NCBI RefSeq assembly: GCF_014645895.1
Contig: NZ_BMMP01000003.1
Location: 1-64,000, forward strand
DNA from: Streptomyces daqingensis
Lineage (GTDB): Bacteria; Actinomycetota; Actinomycetes; Streptomycetales; Streptomycetaceae
Reading direction: 5' to 3'
Length of the DNA stretch: 64,000 nt
Positions 48,766-59,094 of this stretch are shown here, piece after piece. Each line of letters starts with the position of its first letter. Position 1 is the first letter of the stretch. The notes under the pieces were generated by a model. It saw nothing but the letters and a program-made list of their open reading frames with translations, had not been told where the DNA came from and made no database searches. Position numbers and translations under genes: made by a program.

Positions 48766-49731
48766 ATGGTCGAGACCTCGGCACGGCTGCTGCGTCTGCT
48801 GTCCCTGCTGCAATCCACCCGCGAATGGTCCGGCGCCGAGCTGGCCGCTCGCCTGGGAGTCACGCCGCGCACCGTGCGCCGGGACGTGGACCGACTGCGC
48901 GGCCTCGGCTACCCGGTGCACTCCACGACGGGCACGGCCGGCGGGTACCAGCTCGGCGCGGGTGCGCAGTTGCCTCCGCTGCTGCTCGACGACGAGGAGG
49001 CCGTCGCCGTCGCCGTCGGTCTGCGTACGGCTGCGAACGGCGGGGTGCAGGGCATCGAGGAGTCCTCCGAGCGGGCCCTGGCGAAGCTCGAACAGGTGCT
49101 GCCGCACCGCCTGCGGCGCAGGGTGAGCGCCCTCAACGCCTACACCGTGCCCATGCTGCCGACGCACCGGGCCCCGTCCGTCGAGGCGTCGGTCATCACG
49201 GAGCTCGCCCACTCCTGCCGCGATCACCAGCAGCTCCGGTTCGCCTACGAGGCGCACGACGGAACGGCCACGCGGCGGGTCGTGGAGCCCCACCGCCTGG
49301 TGAGCACCTACCGGCGCTGGTACCTCGTGGCCTGGGACGTGGAACGCGCCGACTGGCGCACCTTCCGAGTCGACCGCATCACGCTCACGCCGCCCCACGG
49401 GTCCCGCTTCACGCCCCGCACGCCTCCGGCGGACGACCTCGCCGCCTGGGTCTCGGAGGGCGTCTCCGTACGGGCCTACCCGGCTCAGGCCGCGGTGCTG
49501 CTGCGCGTGCCGGTCGAGCGGGCCGCGGAGGTCGTCTCCCGCTCCTGGGGGACGCTGGAGGCGGTGGACGGGGAGAGCTGCCTCTTCCGTACGGCGGGGC
49601 CTTCGCTGGAAGTGATCCTCCCCTACATCCTCATGCTCGGCTTCGACTTCGAAGTGCGGGAACCGGCAGAGCTGTTGCCGCTGGTCGAGACCCTGCGGGA
49701 CCGGCTGGAGAGGGCCCGGGGCGAAAACTGA
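48766..49731 (+). CDS. WYL-domain transcriptional regulator
   Basis: A 321-residue regulator with an N-terminal DeoR/HTH_11-like winged helix (LLRLLSLLQSTREWSGAELAARLGVTPRTVRRDVDRL, about 7-45), a middle WYL domain (QLRFAYEAHDG and RRWYLVAWDVERADWRTFRVDRI, about 158-205) and a C-terminal WCX extension. WYL domains bind nucleic acids or nucleotides; members such as PafBC control DNA-damage genes and others control defence loci. There is no adjacent target in an obvious operon. ATG 48766 has no clear ribosome binding site, so a leaderless or short-leader transcript is possible. Confidence 0.9.
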   Translation: MVETSARLLRLLSLLQSTREWSGAELAARLGVTPRTVRRDVDRLRGLGYPVHSTTGTAGGYQLGAGAQLPPLLLDDEEAVAVAVGLRTAANGGVQGIEESSERALAKLEQVLPHRLRRRVSALNAYTVPMLPTHRAPSVEASVITELAHSCRDHQQLRFAYEAHDGTATRRVVEPHRLVSTYRRWYLVAWDVERADWRTFRVDRITLTPPHGSRFTPRTPPADDLAAWVSEGVSVRAYPAQAAVLLRVPVERAAEVVSRSWGTLEAVDGESCLFRTAGPSLEVILPYILMLGFDFEVREPAELLPLVETLRDRLERARGEN

Positions 49732-50165
49732 CGGACCGGAAGTCCGGGTTTCACTTCCGACTTCCGTATCGGCGCTTGCCGCACTGGCAGTCACACGGTC
49801 ACGACTTCGAGTGACGGTAATCGCATGATCGGTCACGCGCCGCGACTTCCCCTTCGAGTCGTAGCGCGCGTCCGGTCGGTTCCCGGAAAGCGTTCGCGCG
49901 AGAGCCCGGGTCTATTTCCGGGACCGCACGCGGCTTCGCGGGAAGAACCACCGCCGAAGTAATCCGCCCGCCCCGCAGGGTTTCTGACGGAGCGTTCGCG
50001 AAAGAATTCGGCAAGGAAAGGGAAGCGTCCGGTGCGCGGCAATTCCAGTCCGCGTACATGCCTCGTACGAGTGACACCGGGAAGCCCGGAGCAGCCGCCG
50101 GTCACTGTGACAAGAGTGTGACGAGGTGACGATACGTCCCGTACCTCCGGCGGTACGGTTGCGTC
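49732..50165. other. Long intergenic region before the I78 gene
   Basis: A 434-bp gap with no credible gene; open frames on the minus strand lack typical codon bias. Near its end CCGTACC and GGTACGG (50139-50158) form a small hairpin, which overlaps a TACGGT that could be a -10 element placing transcription start at or next to the following ATG. Confidence 0.55.
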
Positions 50166-50387
50166 ATGGCACCGGAATCCACCCCCCAGGGCACACCGCA
50201 GGACGAGCCGGAGAGCTACGTCGGACTCTCCGCGTCCGAGGCCGAGGAGCGCGCCTACGCACGCGGCTGGACCACCGTGCGGTCGCTCCCGCCGGACGCG
50301 ATCATCACCATGGAGTACCTCAGCGGACGGCTCAACTTCTCCGTCGCGAAGGACACCGGCACAGTGGTGCGCTGCTGGCCGGGCTGA
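50166..50387 (+). CDS. I78-family peptidase inhibitor
   Basis: A 73-residue protein of the I78 inhibitor family (PF11720). It has YVGLSASEAEERAYARGWTTV, the inhibitory stretch RSLPPDAIITMEYLSGRLN, and FSVAKDTGTVVRCWPG at the end. Such proteins inhibit serine proteases by a potato-I-like loop. There is no signal peptide, so it would act inside the cell. TACGGT 7 bases before ATG 50166 and no ribosome binding site suggest a leaderless mRNA. Confidence 0.85.
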   Translation: MAPESTPQGTPQDEPESYVGLSASEAEERAYARGWTTVRSLPPDAIITMEYLSGRLNFSVAKDTGTVVRCWPG

Positions 50388-50413
50388 GCCCGCGCCGGCC
50401 CCGCTGCGCACAC

Positions 50414-50455
50414 GAGTGTGGCCCCGGAACCCTCAAGGGTTCCGGGGCCACACTC
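50414..50455. terminator. Bidirectional terminator
   Basis: A perfect 20-bp stem (50414-50433 with 50436-50455) and 2-base centre between the convergent I78 and PAP2 genes. Confidence 0.88.
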
Positions 50456-50504
50456 ATGCGGCGCGTACCGGTCCGGCGCGGGCCGGTACCCCTGCCGCGC
50501 GTGG

Positions 50505-51560
50505 TTACTTGCCGCGCGGCCCCAGAGGTGCGGGGCGGGGCTGCGAGCGGTCCCCGTACGGGCGCCTGGGTCCCGCGGGCGGCTGCGGCGTGACGGGCGC
50601 CCGCTCCGCGCGCAGCGGGTGCTGCCGTCCGGGAGCGTGGTGCAGCCGGGCGGCGCCCACTCCCGTGCCCGGGGAGGGCTGGGCCGGGGCGCGGCCCCCG
50701 ACGACGGCGGTGTCGTGCTGCGCCTCCTCCGCCGTCATCTCCTCGGCAGGGCGTGCCCTGCCGGACGGAAGCAGGGGCTGCCGCGTGACGGGGGAGAGCG
50801 GCGAGGGAGCCAGGCCGGGGATCCGCGAGGTGCTCCTGCGGTCCCGCCAGGCGAGGACGTGGTCCTCGGCGGTGGCGATGGCCGGCTCAGCCCAGGGCAG
50901 CGCCAGCAGGATCAGCAGTCCCGCGGCCCAGCCGAGCAGTACGTCGCTCACCCAGTGCGTGCCGAGATAGGCGGTCGTCGCGCCGACTCCGAGAGCGAAG
51001 AACGCGGCGACCACGGACAGCACGCGGCGGGCGCGCGGCGTGGTGGCGAGATAGGCGAGGACGCCCCAGGTCACGACGGCGTTCGCCGTGTGACCCGACG
51101 GGAATATGTCGCCGCCGGCGAAGAGTTCGGCCGATCCGACGGAGGTCGCGTAGTGCGGGCCGAGCCTGCCCAGGCCGATCTTGACTGCCCCCACGGTGAT
51201 GTTGAGGGCCAGCAGGGACGTCCCGAGCACGAGAAGCGGCCGCAGCGTGCGCTGCCGCCAGGAGCGCCAGCCGAGCCAGGCGGCGACGAGCACGGCCGTG
51301 GGGCCGCGCTGCCCGAGCACGACGAAGTAGTCCAGGAATGCGTGCATTTCGGGCCACTGCTTGTACGGCCGGAACAGCATGACCTGCCAGTCCAGCCGCA
51401 CCAGGTCCGTGCTGAACAGGACGGCTATGACAATCACCGCATAGAGCCCGGTTGTCGCGCCGAACAACAGCTTGCGGGTCCGGCTCATCCGCGGGACGCC
51501 GCTGGTGCTCGGTCGCTCGGGCTCCTGTTCCAGCCGGGCGAGTAGTCGGTCGATACGCAC
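50505..51560 (-). CDS. PAP2-family membrane phosphatase
   Basis: A 351-residue membrane protein of the PAP2/undecaprenyl-diphosphatase type. About six hydrophobic helices cover residues 30-240. Catalytic parts: KIGLGRLGP (motif 1, relaxed), FPSGHTANAV (motif 2, near 152) and AYLGTHWVSDVL (motif 3, with His and Asp; the usual Arg before is not evident). The C-terminal 110 residues are Pro/Arg/Gly-rich and cytoplasmic-looking. GTG 51560 is the likely start; ATG 51488 is an alternative that keeps all helices. It should dephosphorylate lipid pyrophosphates at the membrane. Confidence 0.87.
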   Translation of the reverse strand: MRIDRLLARLEQEPERPSTSGVPRMSRTRKLLFGATTGLYAVIVIAVLFSTDLVRLDWQVMLFRPYKQWPEMHAFLDYFVVLGQRGPTAVLVAAWLGWRSWRQRTLRPLLVLGTSLLALNITVGAVKIGLGRLGPHYATSVGSAELFAGGDIFPSGHTANAVVTWGVLAYLATTPRARRVLSVVAAFFALGVGATTAYLGTHWVSDVLLGWAAGLLILLALPWAEPAIATAEDHVLAWRDRRSTSRIPGLAPSPLSPVTRQPLLPSGRARPAEEMTAEEAQHDTAVVGGRAPAQPSPGTGVGAARLHHAPGRQHPLRAERAPVTPQPPAGPRRPYGDRSQPRPAPLGPRGK

Positions 51561-52051
51561 CCAATCGACGTTACAACGGCTCTGAGAGATGCCTGTACAC
51601 GTCAGGGGGTTCGTGATGACGATGTGATGTGGAGTGTGTCTCATGGCGGTGTTTGGGGGCGTGAATTCCTGTGGCTTATCCAGGGTTTAACCCGTGCATT
51701 CCGGATGCTCTCCAGTGCCTTCCGGTGCTCCTGGGCGAATTTCTGTTCACCGTCGGTTGCCAGGGAATTCCGCCGTCCTTTTCCCCTCGTGTTCCCCTTC
51801 CGCGCAAGCCAGTTGACGGCGCGACGGGCGGCGGTGCCCCGGCGCGCGCGGCTGTGAGCGGGCGTGTGCCCACTGTGCGCTGGTGACATGCGCCACGCGG
51901 TCGTCCGGCAGACTCGCGTACCCTGACGGCCACTCGCCCTAGTTGCTCCGGGCTCGACGACGTCCGTCTCCGCCGTGGCGGACAGAGGCGTCGCACCGCC
52001 GCCCGGTGCCGCCCCCCGCCGCCCAGGGCGAGCGCGAGAGGAGGTGCGCAG
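51561..52051. other. Divergent region PAP2 / MFS exporter
   Basis: A 491-bp gap with an AT-richer middle (51620-51800). The short open frames here lack codon bias and a ribosome binding site. An imperfect inverted repeat around 51957-51992 (CGACG...CGTCG ends with TCCGCC/GGCGGA centre) lies before the exporter and could be an operator. GAGAGGAGG at about 52035 is the exporter ribosome binding site. Confidence 0.55.
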
Positions 52052-53944
52052 ATGTCCGGGACGACCACAGCCGGAGCCGAAGGGCCCAAGGCGAATGCTC
52101 CCGTGCACGGGGCAGGACGCCCTGCCTCTGCCGCCGCGCCAGCCGCGAACCGCTGGGTCGTGCTCGTCGTCCTGTGCACCAGCCTGCTGCTGGTCGCCAT
52201 CGACGCCACCGTGCTGCACGTGGCCGTACCGGCGGTCTCCGGCGATCTGCGGCCCGGCTCCGTCGAGCTGCTGTGGATCGTGGACACCTATCCGCTCGTC
52301 TGCGCCTCGCTGCTCATCCTCTTCGGCACGCTCGGCGACCGGATCGGGCGGCGCCGCGTGCTGCTCTTCGGCTACGCGCTCTTCGCTGTGGCCTCCGCCG
52401 CCGCCGCCTACGCACAGACACCGGACATACTCATAGCGGCGCGGGCCCTGCTCGGCGTCGGCGGCGCGATGATCATGCCCGCCACTCTTTCGATACTGCG
52501 CCAGGTCTTCCCCGACCGGCGCGAGCGTGCGCTCGCCATCGGCATCTGGAGCGCCGTGGCCGCGGTCGGCGCCGCAGTCGGCCCCCTGGTGGGCGGTGCG
52601 CTGCTCGAGCATTTCTGGTGGGGCTCGGTCTTCATCATCAACATCCCGCTGATGGCCGCCAGCCTGCCCGTCGGCCGCTGGCTGCTCCCGGAGTCCACGG
52701 GCAGCCGCGAGGGCCCCTGGGACGTTCTCGGTGCGGTGATGGCCGCGGGAGGCCTCTTCGGCGTCATCCTCGGAGTCAAGGAGGCGGGCAGCGGCGACCC
52801 GTTCTCGCCCCAGGCGGCCGTCCCGCTCCTGGCGGGCGCGGCGCTCCTCGCGCTCTTCGTACGGCGCCAGCGCCGGCGTCCGTACCCGCTCATCGACGTA
52901 CGCGCAGTGGCACGCCGGGCCTTCGGCACGGCGGTCGGCTGCATCGTCCTCACCGTCCTCGCGCTGGTCGGCCTCGCGCTGATCGCCGCCCAGTACCTCC
53001 AGCTGGTCCTCGGTCTCTCTCCGCTGGAGACCGGACTGCGGCTGCTGCCCCTCTCGCTGGCGGCCGTCGCCGCCGGGCTCGCCGGATCGCGCCTGCTGGG
53101 CGTGTTGGGACCGCGCACCATGGTCGGGTTCGGCTTCGTCCTCACCGCGCTCGCGGTGCTCGTGCTGACGGGAGTCGGCCAGGAGGACCGGCCCGCGCTG
53201 CTCATCGGCGGGTTCGTGCTGCTCGGCTTCGGCCTGGAGACCACGCTCTTCGGCTGCTACGAGTCCATGCTCAGCGAGGCTCCGGCGTCCACCGCGGGCG
53301 GTGCCGCCGCGATCGGCGAGACGGCGTACCAGCTGGGGGCGGGCATGGGCATCGCCGTGCTCGGGACCGTCATGAACGCCGCGTACGCCCCCGGTGTGCG
53401 CGACGTGCCGGGCGTCTCCGACGCCGCCGGAGCCGGTGCCGGGCACTCGCTCGGCGAGGCGTACGGCATCGCCGCCCGATTGGGAGGGCCCGCCGGCGAG
53501 GCGCTCCGTTCGGCCGCGCGTGAGGCGTTCGTGCACGGCATGCACGTCACGCTGGCCGTCAGCGCCGTCCTGCTGCTCCTCGGCGCGCTCGCTGCCCTCA
53601 GGCTGCCGCGCACGATGGAGCCCGGGCGGGACGAGGCTAAGGACCTCCCGGAGGCCGCTTCGGCGGACGAGGGCCAGGCGGAGTTCGGCTCGGCCGAGGG
53701 CGTGAAGACCGCAGCCGCGGCGGGCGGGACGGACCAGGCGCCGAAGCGCGGGAGCGCGGCGATGGAGGAGCGTGCGGCGGGCGCCGCGCGGGGCGGGCAG
53801 GAGGCTGCCGGCGAGCGCGGGACGGCGGCGGGGAGGCTGCCGAGGCAGCCGGACCGCAGCCGCGGCGCGTCGCCCCGGGCGCCGGGCGCGCCGCGCTCCG
53901 GCGACGACGAAGCCCTGCTGCCGAGCGCCGGTACCCGGCCGTAG
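52052..53944 (+). CDS. MFS exporter, DHA2 (14-TM) family
   Basis: A 630-residue proton-driven drug exporter of the EmrB/QacA (DHA2) type. Hydrophobic helices run from residue 35 to about 520. Motif A is FGTLGDRIGRRRVLLFG, motif C GAAVGPLVGGALLEHFWW, and motif D1 DATVLHVAVPAVSGDL. About 110 hydrophilic Ala/Gly/Glu/Arg residues follow the last helix, longer than normal for the family (about 500 in all). No regulator gene is adjacent, unlike many exporters of this class. ATG 52052 has a good ribosome binding site. Confidence 0.92.
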   Translation: MSGTTTAGAEGPKANAPVHGAGRPASAAAPAANRWVVLVVLCTSLLLVAIDATVLHVAVPAVSGDLRPGSVELLWIVDTYPLVCASLLILFGTLGDRIGRRRVLLFGYALFAVASAAAAYAQTPDILIAARALLGVGGAMIMPATLSILRQVFPDRRERALAIGIWSAVAAVGAAVGPLVGGALLEHFWWGSVFIINIPLMAASLPVGRWLLPESTGSREGPWDVLGAVMAAGGLFGVILGVKEAGSGDPFSPQAAVPLLAGAALLALFVRRQRRRPYPLIDVRAVARRAFGTAVGCIVLTVLALVGLALIAAQYLQLVLGLSPLETGLRLLPLSLAAVAAGLAGSRLLGVLGPRTMVGFGFVLTALAVLVLTGVGQEDRPALLIGGFVLLGFGLETTLFGCYESMLSEAPASTAGGAAAIGETAYQLGAGMGIAVLGTVMNAAYAPGVRDVPGVSDAAGAGAGHSLGEAYGIAARLGGPAGEALRSAAREAFVHGMHVTLAVSAVLLLLGALAALRLPRTMEPGRDEAKDLPEAASADEGQAEFGSAEGVKTAAAAGGTDQAPKRGSAAMEERAAGAARGGQEAAGERGTAAGRLPRQPDRSRGASPRAPGAPRSGDDEALLPSAGTRP

Positions 53945-54025
53945 CGACCGCCGGAGGCAGCGGCCTCCGGGGCCGCCCCCGCGTGACCGCCGGCTCGGGC
54001 CGTGCCGGGGCCGGCGACGCGGGGG

Positions 54026-54472
54026 TCAGCTCTGGTTGAAGAAGCCGCCTTCGGCGGCGCGGCGGCTCTCGCCCCCCACGATCTTGTAGTCGTCGGGAGT
54101 CAGCAGGAACACGCGCGTCGCCACCCTTTCGATGGACCCGCGCAGCCCGAAGGTGAGCCCGGCGGCGAAGTCCACGACGCGCTTGGCGTCGGCGGACTCC
54201 ATCATCGTGAGGTTGATGATGACGGGAACGCCGTCGCGGAAGAGTTCGCCGATGCCGCGGGCGTCGCGGAACCCGTCGGGTGTGACCGTGGCGATTCGGG
54301 TGCCCTGGTCCTGCGCGGCCTCGGCTGTCACCCTGACCCGCGGATCCGTCACCCACGGCTCCCGCGCGGCGTCCCCGGGCTCCGGCCCCTCGGCGTAATC
54401 GTCGTCGTAGTAACGCATTTCGCTGTCGTCGACGAGGCCCAGCCAGGCACTCGCCTTGCGCACCGATCCCAT
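54026..54472 (-). CDS. SepF-like cell-division protein
   Basis: A 148-residue SepF-family protein. N-terminus [16 protein letters not shown] with [14 protein letters not shown], the amphipathic membrane-binding start and acidic linker usual for SepF. The C-terminal core is [28 protein letters not shown]...[27 protein letters not shown]. SepF tethers FtsZ to the membrane. This copy lies outside the division (dcw) cluster, so it is probably one of the extra SepF-like paralogues of Streptomyces. ATG 54472 follows AGGAGG. Confidence 0.9.
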   Translation of the reverse strand: MGSVRKASAWLGLVDDSEMRYYDDDYAEGPEPGDAAREPWVTDPRVRVTAEAAQDQGTRIATVTPDGFRDARGIGELFRDGVPVIINLTMMESADAKRVVDFAAGLTFGLRGSIERVATRVFLLTPDDYKIVGGESRRAAEGGFFNQS

Positions 54473-54828
54473 GGACGCCTCCTCTCCTCTGCGCGGTCGT
54501 CCGCATTGCCATCGAGCGGCTCCGCCGCGGATCCGCATCCCTATCGTCGTCCATGATGCGGATGTTGCGCCAAGCGGATACCTGCCCAGAACGGGATTCG
54601 TGACGGTACTGGTGCAGAACATATGGCGCTCGGTCAGGGAAACAGTGGGGCCCGCGTGGTGACGGTGTGCAAGTTTCGCGGCCTGCGAGGTGCGGACCGG
54701 GTCGGTTCCGAGTTCGGGCAGAAGGATGCGGGCGGCCCGCACACCATGTTGGCCTGCCGATAAAGTGATGCCGCCGCACGACGCGTGCGAAACACTGTGC
54801 GAGGGGTCAACGGGCAAGCGGGGGAACG
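54473..54828. other. Divergent region sepF-like / cysteine-tail gene
   Basis: A 356-bp gap. The minus-strand frame is open through much of it but lacks coding character beyond the sepF-like start. No clear operator. AAGCGGGGG at 54815 is probably the ribosome binding site of the next gene. Confidence 0.55.
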
Positions 54829-56040
54829 TTGTTCGGAATCATACGGCCGTGCAGCCATCGGCTCGGCGGCCATCTGAAGACGGAGTGGATGGCGCACCTC
54901 TGCGGGCTCTGTCTCGCGCTGCGCGGGGCGAAGGGCCAGTTCAGCAGGGTGGCCACCAACTACGACGGCCTCATCGTCTCGGTGCTCGTCGACGCCCAGT
55001 CGCGGCGGACGGGCGCTGCCGACGGCCGCCGGCGCACCGCGGGCCCCTGCCCGTTGCGCGGCATGCGCAGTGCGCCGGTCGCGCAGGGGGAGGGCGCGCG
55101 CCTGGCCGCCTCGGTCTCGCTCGTGCTCGCTTCCGCGAAGGTGCAGGACCATGTGGTGGACGGCGACGGCGTGTTGGGCCGCAGGCCGGTGGCCGCCGTG
55201 GCCCGGCGGATCGCGTCCGGCTGGGCGCAGGCGGGTGCGCGTACGGGGGCTGAGCTCGGCTTCGACACGGCGGTCCTGGTCGACGCCGTGGAGCGGCAGC
55301 AGGATGCCGAACTGGCCGTCGTGCGGGGCGGATCGCTGCTGACGGTGACCGAGCCGACGGAGACGGCCACCGCCGCGGCCTTCGCGCACACCGCCGTACT
55401 GGCGGGACGCCCCGCGAACGCCGAACCCCTCGCGGAGGCGGGACGCCTCTTCGGGAGGCTCGCCCATCTCCTCGACGCCGTCGAGGACTTGGCGGCCGAC
55501 GAGGAAGCGGGCCTGTGGAACCCCCTGACCGCGACGGGCACCGATCTGGCGGAGGCGCGGCGGCTGTGCGACGACGCCGTGCACGGGGTGCGGCTGGCGC
55601 TGCGCGAAGTCGACTTCGTGGACGGCGGGCTGGCGCACGTACTGCTCGCACACGAGCTGCAGCGCTCGGTGCGGCGGGTCTTCGGCTCCGGTGCCGGCGG
55701 CTGCGCGCATGCGCCGTCCGGTGAGGAGCCGCAGGACGCCCTGCCGTCGCAGGCGTCAGGTGAGCGGCCTCCCGGCCAGTCGCCGTGGATCACCCGTGAC
55801 CCCACCGGCCCGCCGCCCCCGCCGCAGCGGCGCCGCGGCCTCCTCGCCGGCTGTGCCGTCTGGTCGGGGCTCTGCTGCACTGGCCAGATCTGCTGCAGGG
55901 ACCCGTACCACGACCCGTGGACGGGGGAGTCCCGCGAAGGCTGGTGCCACAAGTGCGACTGCTGCGACTGCGGTTGTGAGGGCTGCTCCTGCTGCGAGGG
56001 CGACGGCTGCTGCTGCGACTGCTGTGACTGCGGCGCCTGA
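54829..56040 (+). CDS. DUF5685-like protein with cysteine-rich C-terminal tail
   Basis: A 403-residue protein matching what I recall as the DUF5685 family: [13 protein letters not shown], then [28 protein letters not shown]. Residues about 40-290 are Ala-rich and helical ([20 protein letters not shown]). After a Pro-rich linker, the last 63 residues hold 20 Cys in CC, CxC and CxxC arrangements (for example [17 protein letters not shown]). This is a striking metal-binding or disulfide-rich tail. The family has no assigned function that I know. Start is TTG 54829. Confidence 0.78.
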   Translation: MFGIIRPCSHRLGGHLKTEWMAHLCGLCLALRGAKGQFSRVATNYDGLIVSVLVDAQSRRTGAADGRRRTAGPCPLRGMRSAPVAQGEGARLAASVSLVLASAKVQDHVVDGDGVLGRRPVAAVARRIASGWAQAGARTGAELGFDTAVLVDAVERQQDAELAVVRGGSLLTVTEPTETATAAAFAHTAVLAGRPANAEPLAEAGRLFGRLAHLLDAVEDLAADEEAGLWNPLTATGTDLAEARRLCDDAVHGVRLALREVDFVDGGLAHVLLAHELQRSVRRVFGSGAGGCAHAPSGEEPQDALPSQASGERPPGQSPWITRDPTGPPPPPQRRRGLLAGCAVWSGLCCTGQICCRDPYHDPWTGESREGWCHKCDCCDCGCEGCSCCEGDGCCCDCCDCGA

Positions 56041-56664
56041 GACGCGTGCCCTCGGTCCCGGAGACAGGCGCCTGCGGCGTCGGGGCCACGTGCGGGCGCG
56101 TCGGAGCTACGGCGCGACCCGGCTGATATTCCGCTGCCGAGGCCTCCTGTACGGGCCGACGGGATGCGCGGGCCGTCCCGTGGCGGTGGTCGGCGGCGGA
56201 TGGAGAAGCGCGCGAACGGAAACGGCGGAGTAGCCGCCGAAACGAATGTGAAATCCCCGTGAAGATGGTTCTTCGCGGGTGCGAGTTTCCCCGGAATGGC
56301 TTTCCTGATTAGCTCCCGCTTTTCGCGGTTGAAATCCCGTGAGTGGGGCCGTAATTGGGGGACGAAACAGGACAAGTCTGCATCTTGTGCCAGTTCAGGG
56401 CATGACTGCTCGTTATTGGGGCCGTGCCTTGTGTCTGTGGATCGACGCGCGTCACATTTCGACAAGTGCGACTGCCTGCGACGGGCCAGTTTTTCACGGG
56501 CAGAAGTGAAATCGGCCTTGTGTGGTGCGCTTCGTTCTCGTAATACTCCTCGGTACGAGTTGGCATGGACGTGACTTCCCTGCCGGGGAGATTCGGCGTC
56601 CGTACTTCCTCCGGGGCGTTCCCTCTGGTCCGGGTCGCCCCAACCCCCCACTGGAGGTTTTGAG
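56041..56664. other. Long AT-richer leader before the protease gene
   Basis: A 624-bp region with no credible gene. From about 56240 on it is markedly AT-richer than the surroundings. It includes CTCGTA and TACGAG arms 11 bases apart (around 56536-56560) and TTGGCATGG just after. The protease ribosome binding site GGAGG is at 56653. It must hold the protease promoter and possibly a regulated leader. Two open frames of 85-92 codons here have poor codon bias and are rejected. Confidence 0.6.
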
Positions 56665-57735
56665 TTGAGCGACAAGAAGCAGATAACGAAGCGGCGGATG
56701 GCTATCGCCGGCGCGGGTGTCGCGGCACTGGTCGCCGGTTCGCTGACCTGGAGCGCCAGCGCGTCCGAGGACGCGCCGAGCCTCAAGTCCCTGTCGAGCG
56801 CGTCGGCTTCGAAGCTTGCCTCGCAGCTCACGTCCGACATCAAGGCCGACGCCGGCTCCTACTACGACGCCAAGGCCAAGAAGCTGGTCGTCAACGTCAC
56901 CGACGCCGCCGACAAGCAGCAGGTCGAGGCCGCCGGCGCCGAGGCCAAGGTCGTCAAGCACACGATGGCCAAGCTGGCCTCGGTGAAGGACACGCTCACC
57001 AAGAACGACATGACGGGTACCGCCCGCGCCGTGGACGTGAAGTCCAACAAGGTCGTCATCACCGCCGACCAGACGGTCAAGGGCGAAAAGCTGGCCAAGC
57101 TGAAGAAGCAGGCGAAGGCGCAGGGCGGCGCGGTCGAGATCAAGCGCAGCGAGGGCAAGTTCACCACCAAGATCGCGGGTGGCGACGCCATCCACGGTGA
57201 CGGCGGACGCTGCTCGCTCGGCTTCAACGTGACGCTCGACGGCAAGCCGGCCTTCCTCTCGGCGGGCCACTGCACCACGGCGATCGCCAGCTGGTCGGAG
57301 TCCGAGGGCGGTCCGGTCATCGCCGAGAGCGGCGACGGCGAGTTCCCGGGTGCCGACTACGGCATCGCCACCTACACCGGCGACACCGAGCACCCGAGCG
57401 AGGTGAACCTCTACGACGGCAGCACGCAGGAGATCACCGGCGCCGCCGAGGCCGAGGTCGGCCAGGAGGTCACCCGCAGCGGCAGCACCACCCAGGTCCA
57501 CGACGGCACCGTCACGGCGGTCGACGCCTCCGTCTCCTACCCGGAGGGCACCGTCAACGGCCTCATCCAGACCGACGTCTGCGCCGAGCCCGGCGACAGC
57601 GGCGGCTCCCTCTTCGCCGGCGACAAGGCTCTCGGCATGACCTCCGGCGGCAGCGGCGACTGCTCCGCCGGCGGCGAGACCTTCTTCCAGCCGGTGACGA
57701 CCGCCCTCGAGGCCACGGGCGCCCAGCTTCCCTGA
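56665..57735 (+). CDS. Secreted streptogrisin-like serine protease (S1E)
   Basis: A 356-residue pre-pro-protease of the alpha-lytic/streptogrisin family. Signal peptide about 1-33 (ASA cleavage). The propeptide, about 34-169, is Lys/Ala-rich and acts as folding chaperone in this family. The mature enzyme starts near Ile170 (IAGGDAIHGDGGRCSLGF). Catalytic triad: His202 in SAGHC, Asp231 in GADYGIA, Ser312 in EPGDSGGS, with disulfide cysteines around His202. TTG 56665 lies 7 bases after GGAGG. It is followed by a strong terminator, so it is a single-gene unit. Chymotrypsin-like or Glu-specific cleavage cannot be decided here. Confidence 0.93.
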   Translation: MSDKKQITKRRMAIAGAGVAALVAGSLTWSASASEDAPSLKSLSSASASKLASQLTSDIKADAGSYYDAKAKKLVVNVTDAADKQQVEAAGAEAKVVKHTMAKLASVKDTLTKNDMTGTARAVDVKSNKVVITADQTVKGEKLAKLKKQAKAQGGAVEIKRSEGKFTTKIAGGDAIHGDGGRCSLGFNVTLDGKPAFLSAGHCTTAIASWSESEGGPVIAESGDGEFPGADYGIATYTGDTEHPSEVNLYDGSTQEITGAAEAEVGQEVTRSGSTTQVHDGTVTAVDASVSYPEGTVNGLIQTDVCAEPGDSGGSLFAGDKALGMTSGGSGDCSAGGETFFQPVTTALEATGAQLP

Positions 57736-57806
57736 AGCGGCTCCCCGCGGCACTGACAGGGCACATGCCGGTGTGAAAGCGCACTGAGCACTGTCACGGA
57801 ACACAG

Positions 57807-57837
57807 CGGAACCCCCGGGCACAGCCCGGGGGTTCCG
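57807..57837. terminator. Hairpin terminator after protease gene
   Basis: A 14-bp perfect stem (57807-57820 with 57824-57837) and 3-base loop, followed by TCGTTCCTGG. It lies between the convergent protease and asd genes. Confidence 0.88.
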
Positions 57838-57913
57838 TCGTTCCTGGTGGTGCGGCTCGCGCCCGGCCTCACACGTCAGCCGGAAGCGCTCGCGGGAGAC
57901 GTCACCGGGGACG

Positions 57914-59014
<1,101 letters not shown>

Positions 59015-59094
59015 CTACCCTGCCTTGCTGCCTCTACGATCTGCCAATTCTTTGACATCGGTCACAGCCGCCCTCCGTGCAAGCATGTCCGATC

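Noticed and set aside
51671..51886. 71-codon plus-strand frame before the exporter
   Set aside because: No ribosome binding site, no GC bias at third codon positions, no recognisable domain.
51641..53545. 634-codon minus-strand frame opposite the MFS exporter
   Set aside because: Arg/Gly/Ala-only composition, antisense to a clear exporter.
56296..56574. Two small open frames (92 plus, 85 minus) in the protease leader
   Set aside because: Codon use is unlike neighbouring genes and no ribosome binding site fits; the region is better seen as regulatory.
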